In this document: positions 31,901-44,315 of the stretch, in pieces
Numbering within the stretch: position 1 is the first letter of the stretch
How the letters are laid out: every line of letters starts with the position of its first letter
Assembly (NCBI GenBank): GCA_022414725.1
Contig: CM039465.1
Location: 4,712,688-4,776,687, forward strand
DNA: 64,000 bases
Source of the DNA: Microglena sp. YARC
Taxonomy: Eukaryota; Chlorophyta; Chlorophyceae; Chlamydomonadales; Chlamydomonadaceae
Direction: 5' to 3'
Translations under genes and position numbers: made by a program
Notes under the pieces: generated by a model
Database searches by the model: none
The model's input: only the letters and a program-made list of their open reading frames with translations
What the model was told of the DNA's origin: nothing

Positions 31901-33111
31901 GTTGTTAAATAAAAGAGCACAATCGAATCGTGTTATCTATCTGCTTCAATATGTGTTCATCAGACTTGAATTCTTCTGAATTTGCGTTTTAACGTCATTC
32001 CCTGTAGTATCCCCTTGGTTTCATACGTTTTCAAATTAAAGTGGTACGCGACATCGTGATTGAACAATGATTTAAAATGTCATTGTGCATTGTTCCAGCC
32101 TAGGGGTAGCCACAAAGGCTAAAGGAGTGAATGGACTTGCACATCTATGATATCAGGAGCTAGGGCTACACAGACAAGGCACAGAACTTGGCGATTCTCG
32201 TAGCACTATTCAATTATGTGCTTAGGGCGCTTACACAAAACATCTTCTTATTTTGAGAGTTGAATCCAAATTACAAGTGGTAACAACGGAATTTAGTAAC
32301 GGTTTGGTTTTATGTCCTCTAACCGGGACTGATGAAAAAATAACCAAGCCCGTGACAATGGGCGCTGGTTCATTGAGCGGTGAAAAAAGTCTAACCCCCC
32401 TAGGAAACACCCCGCAAACAAATGATAAGACATCCCACAACACTTCAAATAGAAGATTCTAGTTTACTGGTGACTCCTAGTTCCTTCACAGGAGGCATAC
32501 AAATCAACACCCAAAAGACAAATTCAACAATTGGCTGGACCACAAGTACTACATACATACATACTTGTATCGAGAACAAGTTGCTCCAGTATTTAGATAG
32601 CACCCAAAAACAGCATTGAAAGTTATGTCATTGTTGAGATTGGATCTCCCACACTTGGGATTGAATCCCACACTTGAAGTGTGAGATGATAAAAGGGATA
32701 ATAGCTCAAAGCTTATAGCTATTGAAGCTACTGTATTTTGCTGCAATACTAGCAAAACATTTTTTTCTTCGCGTATAAAGGTCCTAAAAAATATCCCCCC
32801 CTCCCCCCCTTCTTCCCCATTTTCAGTGGGACAGGGAATCCTTCAGGCCTCCACCTTATCACAGCAATTTGGGGTGAGATGAACCTCACAAATCCAGGAG
32901 TAATAAGTTTGTATACAGGGCCCGCGTCACAGCCAAGGTGATTGGATTCACCAGACTGAGTATATAATGAAATACTGGTACCAGGTAAAGATGCCCGCCC
33001 CCACAAGGTTCTCCAGCCAAGGCAGGTGAGATGGAGTCAGTCTATTTGCCATATCGTATGGTACATTATGGTGTCTGCATAGGACCCCCGGCTGGAGGAG
33101 TTCAGCGATAT
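28961..33111. other. No recognised gene; scattered dispersed repeats
   Basis: Repeated pieces include cttgaactggtttcatagct / aaccaatcagcg near 29420 and again near 29600 (with a related inverted copy near 56040), a G run at 31314-31339 and a fragment of the family C body near 32095. Short frames (for example 29649-29834) show no domain. I find no convincing continuation of the aminopeptidase. Confidence 0.6.
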
Positions 33112-36100
33112 TTAGCGCTTGTTCTTCATTGCACGCTCCTTCCTTCGCAGGCTTCTCTTCTGCAACATCATGCGGCAGGATCTTTTGGTTCCATCGAACT
33201 CATCCAGGCTGTGAAGGCTGCCACACTGCAGGGTTAAACAAGGGGGATGGGGTCAGCAGGGTTTCATATGGCAGTGACAGAACACGGGATGGGGTCAGCA
33301 GGATTCACTGAGCATTGAAATTATAGGCTGCCTCACTACAGCAACCAATGTTTCCCACCCCGTCTGGCTTCCAATTCAAGCTACCTGGTTGGAGGGCTTT
33401 CCTCCATGTCTCAAGGGTTTAGGGTTCAGGATTTTGAGAGACTCAACAATTCAAGGTGCAGAGTTCATGGCTTAGCCGCAGCTAGGGCACAGCAAATAGT
33501 GTAAGGGGATTTTCCTTCTGTACCAAGAGGCACCATTTAGCAACATCCGGAGAGGATAGCCACAAAAGAACAATGATGGGGCTGAAGTTACCTGTTGGCA
33601 GAACCTCTGGGTGGTTCCGTCCTCGCGGGTGATGGCTAAGCTCTTCAGATGGTTTCCGCACATCTGCAGTGGACAAGGTGAAGCTGGATTAGAGAGGGTA
33701 CCAACAAGAGGGAAGGAGAGGGGGGGGGAGTTGGGAAAAGAGGGGGCATAACACATGGGGCAAGAGGGAGGGAGGGAGGGTGAGGGGGGGAGTTGGAACT
33801 AGAGCCCTGGGACGGGTAACAGGGTAGCAACTGAACTGCAGTTGATGTAGATGATGACTAGCAATGCAAATAAAGACAGCAAGGAGAGGCGTGACAGGAA
33901 GGAGGCTTGCAGTAGCTACGCACCTTGTAGCGCTGGTAGTAGTCACCGATTTCTCGGATGTCGGCACCGCAGCCGTGGATAGAGCAGAAGATTGGCTTGC
34001 CAGCCTGTACATTGCCTGCCCACTCCATTCCTCCACAGCCTGCCTTCTGGCTGCATTTGCGGGGGTCTTGGCTGCTAGGGGGGCTGCTCAGATTGCCTGT
34101 GTTGCCAAGGTTTTGACTGGCACCCAAACCCATGTCGTTGCTGCCCAAGCCGTTGCTGCCTCCGCCATTACTGCCCTCGCCATTGCTGCCCTCGCCATTG
34201 CTGCCAGAGCCGTTGCTACCCTCGCCATTGCTGCCACAGCCGTTGCTGCCCGAGCCATTGCTACCCTCGTCATTCCTGCCTGAGCCATTGCTGCCTTCGC
34301 CGTGGCTGCCGGAGCCATTGCTGCCTTCGCCGTTGCTGCCGGAGCCATTGCTACCAGAGCCATTGCTGCCAGAGCCGTTGCTGCCAGAGCTAGAGCCTGA
34401 CATCTTACTCTTGGACTTGGTATCCTTGGTATGCACTTGGTGGGTGGTAGCCCCATCAGGTCTCACGCACTGGTGGTGTGGCTGGCTCATCTGGCTGCTA
34501 TCGGAGCTCGGAGGAAGCCTGTAGTCTTCTTGAGCGCGCCATATGGAGTTAGTAGTCTTGGATCTCTTCTCAGGACGCGGTTGGGGGAATGCCTTACCAA
34601 CATGCTTGTTATTCGCGGTGTTCAAGTTCGTGGTCATGTCGTTGCTATTATTGTTGCTGTTGTTGTTGTTTGAACCTTGGATGCGTGGGTCTTGCAGAGC
34701 ACCTGAAAGCAAGCAGTGAAGGAAAAAACATGGTTAGGAAATAGGCAAGGGAAATAGGTGAGGGGAGTATATGCTGTGATCTTCAGTCCTGGATAGAAAG
34801 TATATGCTGGTGAGAGACATTGGGCAGAGATGCTGGGTGCAGAAAGTCTAATTAGAGGACGACGTTCAACCTTGCATCGGACGGCAACATGAACAATCCC
34901 AAAATCACAAGAGATCTGAACATGGGTAGTTAAAGGTTGCCGGGGTGGACACAGGGATAGACTGAAACACGTATAATGGCAGACGCAGGAGTCCTAAGAT
35001 GCAGGACTATTGAGGCCAGAAGAACTGTTAACAGTCAAGCTGTAGACGGATAGGGACATAAATATTGTTATTGCCGACCGAGAAATGGACTCAGATATCG
35101 GGTATCTACTTCACACATTCAGGGGGAACTGACATCAGGAATCGACTTCAAATTCAAGAACACTCAAGAATATTCAAGACCTCACCAGCACTGAAATCCA
35201 ATCCACTTGCATCAGAGGACATTTGGACAGGCGAGCCAGCCAGTCGATGTTTCAAGCTATTAAGGTCAAGCTTGGAAGCAGGTCGGCTAGCGTCCTGGTT
35301 TCCAAGTAAACTCAAGATGTTGGATGCCACGATCTTCTTGACGGCATCAGTTCCTGAGCTTCCGCATTCAGTCTTCAAGGCCTTCCTAGCCTCGTCATCA
35401 CTAGAGGGCCAACCTCTCTTGATGTTAGGCAAGCTTCCAAGAATCTTCTTCTTCTCCTGGTCAGCATCAGCAGCATTTTCATCAGAGCCCGCAGACTCCT
35501 TCTCTTCCTGATATGTAGTGGAAAGCACGAGTCCAGCAGTGGGAGAAAATTGCGAGTCGGTCAATGTGACTCGGGAAGCAGTGTTCATGCTGCTAGCCTG
35601 AGAGGTCGGCACACGAAATCCTCCTAGCTGGGGCTGCATTTGCGGCAGGGTGCTGATCATAGATGTGCTTGCCTGGTGCGCTGTTGCTGAGGATTCCAAG
35701 CCCTGCTGCAGAGATGCTTGGAGGAGCGAGCTCAGGCCAGTCTTTCCACTCTGCATGCTGATCATGTCACTGCCCTGACTACGAGCACCACGAATCTGGG
35801 CCTCAATCATTTGCAGGGCAAGCAGTGCTGAGGGATCAACTCTGCTACTTCTGTTTCCATTGGGAAGGCTGTTCAGCATGGGCATAGCTGGCTGCTGGCT
35901 GGTTGGTGCAGTACCTGATTGGCTAGGCTTAGCACTGTTCCACTGCGACAGCCCCTCTGAACTAACTCCAGAATTGTTGGTATCATTGCCACCATAGAGC
36001 ATACTTTGAGGAAGCAGCACCCACTGCATTCCATTGCCAGACTGAGGACCAAGCTGAGGGGCGGTGCTGTACGAAATCTGGGGCACAGGGTTACATGGCT

Positions 36101-38219
36101 TGCTCATTACGTTACTGGATGGAAATGAGTTGAAGCTCTTCAGTTGCATAGACTGCAGCTGGTTGTATCCACCTGGTACTCCAGAATGTTGTTTGGCAGG
36201 TCCAGCCTGGGGTTTCCATACCCTTCCCATGCCCACTTGACTAAGGAGCTGGGCTTGGCTCTGATCACTGGCAGTCGCCAGGGAGGGAGGAGCGGCATTG
36301 ACATCCAAACCTGTAATCATTATGTTCAGGTCTTGTACCACGCGCTGGCGGAACATAACGTGCCTTCGGTCGTTTGGGACGTGGTGGAGCCAAGTAGCCG
36401 CAGTGGCAGTGATTGTACTCTCCGAATAAACGCCTGGCTTGGCTTGGGCACTCTTCAGAACACTGACAAAAGTGTCATATCCACAGTTTAAGAAGGGTGC
36501 AGAAGCTATGACTTGGGCAAACCTGAGGAGAGAAAGCAAAAATGTCAGATCGCCAGAAAAGCAGAAGGGTCAGGGTTGAGGAGGAAGTTGAAACAATGGA
36601 TCGGGCATCCCAGGTCAGAAAACAAATCGACATTCTCAAGACTGAATAACTACTTGGGATCGTTCAGCTGTTTCGAAAACAAAGAAAGGGCATGTAGCTG
36701 GGATAACTTCGAAGAAATGCCTCACCTTTCGGGTGTCTGGTGAATGAAGTTCAGACAGAGCTCGACAACCGCGGGTACACTCAGGTGAAGTGCATCTCGA
36801 AGTAAAGGCGTGCAGCAGTTGTCCAGATCGCAGCCTTCGCTGATAAACCGCAGCGTGGCATCAACCAAGGATGGCACTCCGAGCTTCGCAGCTGCGTCGC
36901 ACACAGCCACAACCGTGTCAACAGTCACTGGGCACTGCCCGCTGTACAAACTTGATATCTGCAGGAGAATCGGAGGCAAAACTTGTTGATAAGAAAGCGC
37001 GCATGATCAGAGGACGGCAAGTGGTGAGTTTGGTGTAATGCGCTTCGCAGGGGTAATAGGTGTTGTGGCGTGCGGAGCCGTCAAAACTGGATTGATCTGC
37101 ACACATAGGCTAAAAACAGTGCGAACAGGGCTGGTTGCTGACCACTTGATTAACAAAATGCAGAACAGTTCGCGGACAGGACAGAAGGCGTGCCGTTTGT
37201 GAAAAAGTTCAGAACCGAACTTCGAGTCGCTATGAAGCATGCAGTCAGTCGGGAAATGATCAAGACGTCGGGTCACGTATTGTAAGGCACTCAGGGTCGA
37301 ACCAAGGCAGTGGTGGTAACGACAGTACAAGCCTCACCAGAGTCTCGAGTGCAGCAGAGTCCACTCCTTGGATAGGCAACTTGCATCCGGTGAAAGCAGA
37401 AGCGTCTGCGGTAAAATTGAAAACATAAGGTGTCAGACAAATGTGAAGGGTGGCCTCTCTCGGCGACAATGATATCACGCCAGCAGCGCGACGAACTTCG
37501 TGAGGACGGTGAGAAATACATTATATACAGCTCGATCCCATGCACTCAGGAGAAGATGTAACAGACAGCCGAGAGCTTCACTTGCTTTCACTCAGGTACA
37601 ACATTATCTCCCTGGAAGTTTACAACAAAGAACTTGGAGACTGCGAGCGAGTAGCTAAACTAGAAATACCAGACGAGGAAGTAGGCAAGCATTTGCCCCC
37701 GAATTCCAGGAGATTTCAAAAACTAGATAAGCGCAAACCCTCTCCACGAGCATTCTCAAGGAAGGGGAGCAACATAATTGGAATTGAAGACGCAATTCCC
37801 GGTGCGCGCAAGGTCGTTTCTAAAGAACAAGCCATTCCAGCAAGTGCTCAGTTGCAGTTTGCTCCTACCAGTGCCAAGCGGCAAAATGCCACAGTTCGAC
37901 AGCAGACATAATGCTCCTTTATCACTGGTTATCGATCAAGCTAATAAGATGCGACCCCGTAGAGCAGGGGAAGAAACTGGGGATTGCAACAGGGGAATTC
38001 CCTGAGAACTTGGGACTTACTTGAGCCGAAGATTTCCTTGAAGCTCCCAGTCCTGGAAACTAGAGCACTAATGTGGCATTGCAGTTGTCTGCAATCTGGA
38101 GCGACCAGCGTGATGTCGGGCGGGGGGAGCAAAACGTGCGTCCCATCCTCTTGCGCCATCAAGGGACCAAAACTCAGCTGCTGAAGAGCTGGGCCCTGCA
38201 CAGCGTCGCAGGTACTCAT
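33112..38219 (-). CDS. BTB-BACK-SBP fusion protein (putative transcription factor)
   Basis: Seven exons join in phase: 38219-38021, 37405-37338, 36958-36726, 36522-35186, 34702-33924, 33663-33592, 33225-33112; 2802 nt, 933 aa. Residues about 35-120 form a BTB/POZ domain (DITLVAPDCRQLQCHISALV, then LYSGQCPVTVDTVVAVCDAA). Residues about 125-230 fit a BACK domain (FAQVIASAPFLNCGYDTF ... ATWLHHVPNDRR). Residues 240-850 are Ser/Gln/Asn/Gly-rich, with an Asn run and a GSNGSG repeat. Residues 852-933 are an SBP domain: CSIHGC, CGNH, QRFCQQC, GSLH and RSC give all eight zinc ligands, and a basic tail (LQKRSLRRKERAMKNKR) matches the usual SBP nuclear signal region. SBP domains bind GTAC-core DNA; BTB-BACK proteins commonly dimerise or bind Cullin-3. 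The fusion rests on splice phase at every junction, not on transcripts. Confidence 0.88.
34128..34395 (-). repeat. In-frame GSNGSG/GSNGEG coding minisatellite
   Basis: 9/18-bp units (forward ccattgctgcc) inside exon 5 of the BTB-BACK-SBP gene, encoding a flexible Ser-Gly-Asn linker at about residues 713-800. The period is a multiple of three, so copy changes keep the frame. Confidence 0.9.
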
Positions 38220-39896
38220 ACGCGACCTGAAAGGCTACCTAAGTTTAGCGCAGTGTGTAACCTTAAAGCTGGGCGATAACCGGACGGAGAAGCACTGGTT
38301 ATAATGAGCTGAAGTGACGCTGGAGAAAGAAATCGTATTCAGTTCTACTTCGCGATGATTGAAGAGTTCAGTTAGGGTCTGAGATTGTGATTCTTCCCAA
38401 CTGTGTTCTTCAATATGGAATTCGTCAAGAGTTTTCTCAAGAGGGTTTGTGGTGCAATAAACCCTCGTTGAACCCTACAGCCCAGCATCCCTGGATGCAT
38501 CCAGCATCCCACCAGTTCATCAGGACCTTCACCACCCACGTGATTTGTTAACGGCCGCGTCTGTAGTTGATGAATACGGGATGTGCGGGGTAGGCGCAGG
38601 TGCACGGAAGGGAATCGGGGTGACGACGACTAGGACTGCTCGGGACTGCTTCTTTAATTGATGGAGCAGTTAGTTAAAAGATGCTGCCTTGGCTGACGAA
38701 GTTGACCGACTGCAGGCTGGAGTGGTCACACTCCGGTGAGGACTTTGGACCTGGGCCAGGCGGTCTGCTGCACATTCAACCAAAGCTGCATGCCTTTAGT
38801 TTTTGCACCTTTTGATAGCATCGAGAGGCCGTGAAAGCGCGTATTGAGAAAGTTCGCAGTTGTTCGTTGGTACGTCAAACAGCTCAATCGCCGTCTCCAA
38901 ATCACCGACGGCTCACTAGGGATACGAAAGGGTATACGTGGAATCTACGGGCACTACCACATAAAAAATATATTATGACGGCATACCCTTGGCATAACCG
39001 CCCATGTCTACCTACCTCACTTCTCATCCAGGAAAAGTTCTTCACTATCCCAGCCCTTCACTTCGCTTACTATACTAATCCCTACTATACACGCATACTG
39101 CTTCATTTCATCTTCATCCTCATTTTCTTACTCGGTGTATATGCTTTTTTGCTGAGGTATTTATTCGACCTCAGATTCGCGGGTTGCGAATTGTTAGTTT
39201 GCGGGTGTTGGCTTTTGATTTCGCTGGGTTCGGGTCGCATGTTCAGAGTTGCGGGGTAGGCGCAGGTGCATGGAAGGGTACCCTACGTGGAATCAACAGG
39301 GCGGACATCGGACACTTCCAAATCGAAGATATTATGACGGCATAACAACCCTTATCTAACTACCTCAATTCTCATCCAAGGAATGTTTTTCACTTTCCCA
39401 GCACTTCGCTTACTATTATATTCCCTACTATACATGCCGACTTGGTGTACTGCTTTCCTCTTCATCTTCATCCTCATTTTCTGACCAACTCGGTGTATCC
39501 GTCGAGTACGGACGGTAGCTGGCTGCTGTTTTGCTGAGGTCGTATACGACCTCAGATTCGCGGGTTGCGAGTTGCTGGTTTGCGGGCTGTGGATTTTGTT
39601 TTCGCAGACTTCGGGTTGAGGATTCCGCAGGTACGTGGACTCTACAGGAATCTGTAGGTACCACTTAAAGCTACGCAAGCTACGTCTTTTGACAATCGGC
39701 CACGATGAAAAGTATGGCTTGGCGCCAATTTTTTACTCCCTCGGTCCCTCCTCCCGTTCTCGTCATCAGGGTGGATGGGCGGGTTGCTAGTCGGTGGAAA
39801 TGTTTCGGGAACTGGTCCGCGTAAATAGGTGGTGGTGAAACGGTCCCAATCGAGCTTCGACCTCCTCGAATAACGCGGAAGCGCAACTGCATAACC
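38220..39896. other. Intergenic region with a 340-bp tandem duplication
   Basis: The block 38935-39260 (tacgtggaatctacgggc, attatgacggcataccc, then gattcgcgggttgcgaattg) is repeated, diverged, at 39285-39610. Upstream flank of the BTB-BACK-SBP gene. No gene seen. Confidence 0.6.
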
Positions 39897-40052
39897 ATGC
39901 TCCGCAGCCTGAAATCTCTCACTGCCTCATTTCCCCCAGCCTCCATCCCCCGACTCAGTCGAAATAGCAGCCATTCAACAACCTCTTCATCAAAGTCTGG
40001 GCGCCTTTCGTTCTTTCTTGCGAGTTTATCATGCGAACGTCAAATGGCGTGA
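39897..40052 (+). CDS. Short frame with a presequence-like N-terminus (doubtful)
   Basis: 51 codons starting MLRSLKSLTASFPPASIPRL, rich in Ser/Arg/Leu without acidic residues, as in a mitochondrial or plastid presequence. It could be a first exon, but no clear donor or following exon was found before the next recognised gene. May be chance. Confidence 0.2.
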   Translation: MLRSLKSLTASFPPASIPRLSRNSSHSTTSSSKSGRLSFFLASLSCERQMA

Positions 40053-42013
40053 GAAAGAGAACCTCCGCAAAAATGCCGAGATTGCATAGTAGAGTAGCAG
40101 TTGCAAACAGTAGTAAGAAAAGCAATACGCGAAGTCGGCATGAATTGAGTACAATCGCTGGAACCGAGCTGGGAACTTAGCATAGAAAATTGCAAGACCG
40201 TGAAAGAGTGGTGAAGAAGTGTCTAAATAACACGTACCTCGTACCATTTACCTACATGGGGCCGCATGGGGCTTGCCAAGGCTTGCCCAGCATCAGGCAC
40301 CGTACCCCAGGACCAGAGGACTGCCCGGGACCGTACCCCCCACTGTACCCCGACGGCGACCGTACCCCTGCTGGTGCATACACAGTGAACCGTTTCATTC
40401 TGTGCCAAACAAACCACTCATGCCTACCTGAAGCGTTTAAGAATGTGATTCCCACAGCTACTTCAGATAGCAAGACTGCAAGACTGGCCTGCCTCATAAA
40501 ATAAGCTGTATCAGAGGGTGACACTTACTATGTCTGCCATGGTGACTTTCCCCAGCTGCGGCGTACGGGAGGGTCCCCTTAACACCACGCCCCTCCAGAC
40601 TTTTTTTTTTTTTTTAAAGCTGTATCTCTGGAGTGTCTTCACTTCACCATAGGGGATCAACTCTGGTTGGCTCATATTCACTGAGATGAGAGGTCCTTGT
40701 TTTTAGTCCTGGTGGTTCTACTCCCTTTTTTCTGTAGCTATAGCTCTGAGGGGACGTCATGTAATCTGCAGAGAACAGACGGTTAGATTCCTGAAGGAGT
40801 AATATGGACTGGTATAACCGTTATTTACCTTCAAATCAGCTGAGATCCTCTTGCAAACAGGCACCAAGAGTCATAATCTAATCTATGATAGAGCGTGCCA
40901 GTGTATACATGGAATGCAATCCTATGATTGGGCGTTTAAGTTATCAGTTTATGCCCAGTGTTATCAGTTTTCTATGCCCAGGGCCCAGGCCCAGGGTATT
41001 ATGCATGCCTAGGCCCAGGGATCAATATCTGATTAAATTGAAATTGAAATTGTTACATCCGAGTAATGCACCACTCTCAGGACGTGAAGTTAAGGACACC
41101 ACTGCGTAATATCTGATTATAGGATATTGAATGTGGCTTTAAATGGAACTGCCGTGGCCAAAAAGGTGTTTTAAAATGTAACGGATCAATTTCTGATTCT
41201 AGGATATTGAATGTGGCTAAAAATGGAACGGCCGTGACCAAAAAGGTGTTTTTAAATGTAACCGCTTAAATACCGCACGCGCAGCATTAAGTAGCAAACG
41301 ACTTGGCAAACGACCTTTGGCCAAAGCTGTTTCGAATCGGACCTGAGTCGGTCCCAGCTGGCTCGCCGTTGCCAAGTACCTCCCAGCGATTGGTGTGTTA
41401 CGCAGTCAATGTACTAGGCAGTATATTCAGGCCACCAGTTACATAACATTCGCTTTTGAGTATCGGTGTGCCATTCAAAAGGTAATTTTAATAGCTTTCA
41501 CAATATGCACTTGCTTTTTACTGGATGTTCACCATTATTGAGTCACACGCGGTTACAGCTCGACCAAACACAAGTCACACCTAGGTTTTAACTTCAATTG
41601 CAAATAACTTTTGTAAAGAGTTATCGAGAGAGAGGATTCGTGACAAAAACTCAGCAAATCACTGCCGAGACAGGACAGCAGTCCAAAAGAGGAAACAAAC
41701 TAGTGGCGGGAAGAAGAGCGGTAAGGGGAGGGATGCACAGGTAGGCAATCCAGAGCACCAAGCCCACCAACCAGAAGAGAGGAAGGCCGATATAAAAATA
41801 ACTAATGACCACCCAAGGTCTTATCAATTTCACTTTTTAGCATACTATTTGTCAGAACTAATAGGCTGCGGACATCTTGCAAGATGTCCTCAATGCTCCC
41901 GAAGCCTAGTAGTTCTGACACCATTCGACAGGGATTTGTAATGGCTATCACAGTACGGACTTATATTTGATTGGAGGTACACCACTTATAAGGTATCCAC
42001 GGCCAGAGCTTGG

Positions 42014-42208
42014 CAGGGTTCTACAAAGCGCGCGCGGCAGCGCGTTTACACGCACGCTTTTTGAGCCCCACTGCGCGTTTCGCGCAGCTTTTTCAACTCC
42101 CTGTGGGCGCAGCGTGCAGTTTTTGCGCTTTTTGCACCACAAAGCGCTGACCAATTTGACGTTTGTGCGCTTTAAGCGCTGATCAATTTGACAAAATGTA
42201 GAACCCTG
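42014..42208. mobile_element. hAT-type MITE with 8-bp target-site duplication
   Basis: 195 bp, starting CAGGGTTCTACA and ending TGTAGAACCCTG. It is flanked by the perfect direct repeat GAGCTTGG (42006-42013 and 42209-42216). CAGGG-type termini with 8-bp duplications are typical of hAT elements. GC-rich interior (gcgcagcttttt, cctgtgggcgcagcg); no transposase. Relatives at 57236, 57567 and 57763. Confidence 0.9.
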
Positions 42209-43255
42209 GAGCTTGGTCATAAAATAAGCTACACCATGGGTAGACCTGGTGGTAGGCCACCAGAATGAATACCTTATTTGCAGACTCAAGGACCCAAGTA
42301 ACACACTTTGTGAAAATGAAACAAGAAAATGTAACACAAGCAGACTGAGGTTTTTCTAACTGTTTTTCATAACTAAACTTGAGTAGGACCAGTCTAGGAC
42401 CACTTTCGCCGGGTATTTTTTGCCATGCATTTTCGTGTGGCCTTTTATTACAAATAAAGGAGGTTGCCAACTTTTAATCTTGCCCTTAAATGCTTCGTGT
42501 ACGTTATGGTCTTGCACTGTCTGCAAGTAAAATTGGTCTGCAATTAGATATACTCACTGTCTGTAGTAAACATGGGATATAATTCCATACTTGGGTGTAT
42601 AAATTATCAGTTTATTCCCAGTTTAATCTGCTTAGTATAATAATATACCCAGGCCGAAGGTAGTATTTAATCAGATGCCCAGGATATTATTCATGCCTAG
42701 TCCCAGGGATCATTATATGATAATGGGATATTGAATGTGGAATAAATTGGAACAGCCACGGTCACGAATGTGTTTGAAAATGGAAGGGCCAAAGCATGGA
42801 ACTTGATCCAAGTTATGGTTCTCTCCAGATTTTAAATTACCGCCAAAGTTAGTGAGCAGGATGATTTTGTTCAGTTTTTGTACACCTGCCAAGTTCAAAG
42901 ACCGCTTACAGTATAGGAGCATAGGATAGTTGGAAGACCCCTCTCGGATGTTGTGGAGCGGGCTTGTGACAGGAGGGTCTCCAACGAGAAGGCACTGATG
43001 AACTGAACTCCAAACAATCATTTGGCCGACGGGGGGGCTGAATAAGTGCTGCAATGATAATTTAACTCTACGATTGGTCTGCTTACCAAAGCTGATTATA
43101 ATTCGGCAGTCCTGTACGAAAATGTAGTGCCTATTATTGGAAAGTCCAGCTGTGGCTCCGGCTGTTAGGATTAATCTACAGGACTGTGCAGGATCTACAT
43201 TTTGTGCACGTTATATGCCTAGGAACCGGTGGAAATACGGCAAGACAGCATGTGT

Positions 43256-43376
43256 TTATGTTACAGTCCAGGGGTAGGCCAAATAGGCTAAAGGGACTAG
43301 CCAAACCGTGATAGGAAGAGCTTAATAAGAAAAAGCATTGATGAACTGAACCCCAAACAATCGTTTTACCGCATAT
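43256..43376 (+). mobile_element. Family C dispersed element body
   Basis: ttacagtccaggggtaggcc ... gataggaagagcttaataag ... ctgaaccccaaacaatcgtt, matching 18797-18920 and 23740-23860. Confidence 0.6.
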
Positions 43377-43897
43377 AAATAGCAGCAATGTCACTGGAAA
43401 AGTTTCCGTAGCTCAGCTGCTTCAGCAGCCATCTCAGCTGGTGTTCGAACTACACGCTCCTTGTCAAGATCCAACTTCTGGCCTTGCCTACAGTAGGTGC
43501 AGTAATGTTTGTTTATAGCAGTCCAACGGTGACTATAGCTAGCTCCGGCTTACGCTTTGGTGTCCTTAACATCACGTCCTGTGAGTAACTGTATTACACA
43601 GATGTAACAATTTCAATTTCAATTTATAGGAGTCTTGAAACAAGGAGCTTAAATGTCCTGGGGTGAATTCTTGAAATAAAAATGTACAGATGTGTACAAG
43701 CGTTTGCTTGCTGTCTCTCAAAAGCTCGAAGGTGAAAGGTGCTGACAGGTATAAAGTTTTGTTTCTGTCATGTGTCGCTTGTTCCTATAGGGAGACCCAC
43801 CTCCTGGGGTGAAATTCCTTTCACAACTTAAAAAAAAGGCTACCTGACTACCCCCGCACTGTACCACAGACTATTATTGGTTGAAAGCTAAGACTCA

Positions 43898-43902
<5 letters not shown>

Positions 43903-43953
<51 letters not shown>
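43903..43953. repeat. Poly-G tract
   Basis: About 51 consecutive G. Its exact length is likely to be unreliable in the assembly. Confidence 0.9.
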
Positions 43954-43956
<3 letters not shown>

Positions 43957-44315
43957 CAGGGATTTCCCCCCTGCAATATATAGTGACCCCGTTTCGGCGA
44001 AATTATCGCTACACAAAAAGTTGTTCAACTGTTTTTTGTGTGCCCTAAATGGCCCCCAAAAGCTACATTAAGCTACAAAAAGCTATAGAAAGAATTAAAA
44101 CGCTGTCTCTGGAGGAGACCTAAAACCATTAAGCTAGGAAAAAACCACTTGCAGATTTGAAAGAAAAATCACTGGGGGTCTAAAAATTAATTAAGCTACA
44201 AATCAATTAATTAATTAAAAATTAATTAATTAAGCTAGGGACAGATTCGGTCACGTTTTTGCATGTCTCTAAGCCGGTGCTGGTTCAAATGGAACCGTGT
44301 ATTCTTTGTAGAGTT

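Larger units (their letters stand above)
40900..43640. repeat. Intergenic dispersed-repeat cluster
   Basis: Related blocks recur: aggatattgaatgtggctt at 41120, 41205 and (diverged) 42725; cagtttatgcccag / catgcctaggcccagggatc at 40945-41025 and (diverged) 42605-42715; and an inverted match between 41030-41105 and 43555-43625 (caatttcaatttcaattt, ggacgtgaagttaaggaca). Confidence 0.5.

Noticed and set aside
33864..34283. Plus-strand Ala/Val/Thr-rich frames opposite SBP exon 5
   Set aside because: Mirror of the GSN coding repeat on the minus strand; the minus-strand exon is fixed by splice phase and zinc ligands.
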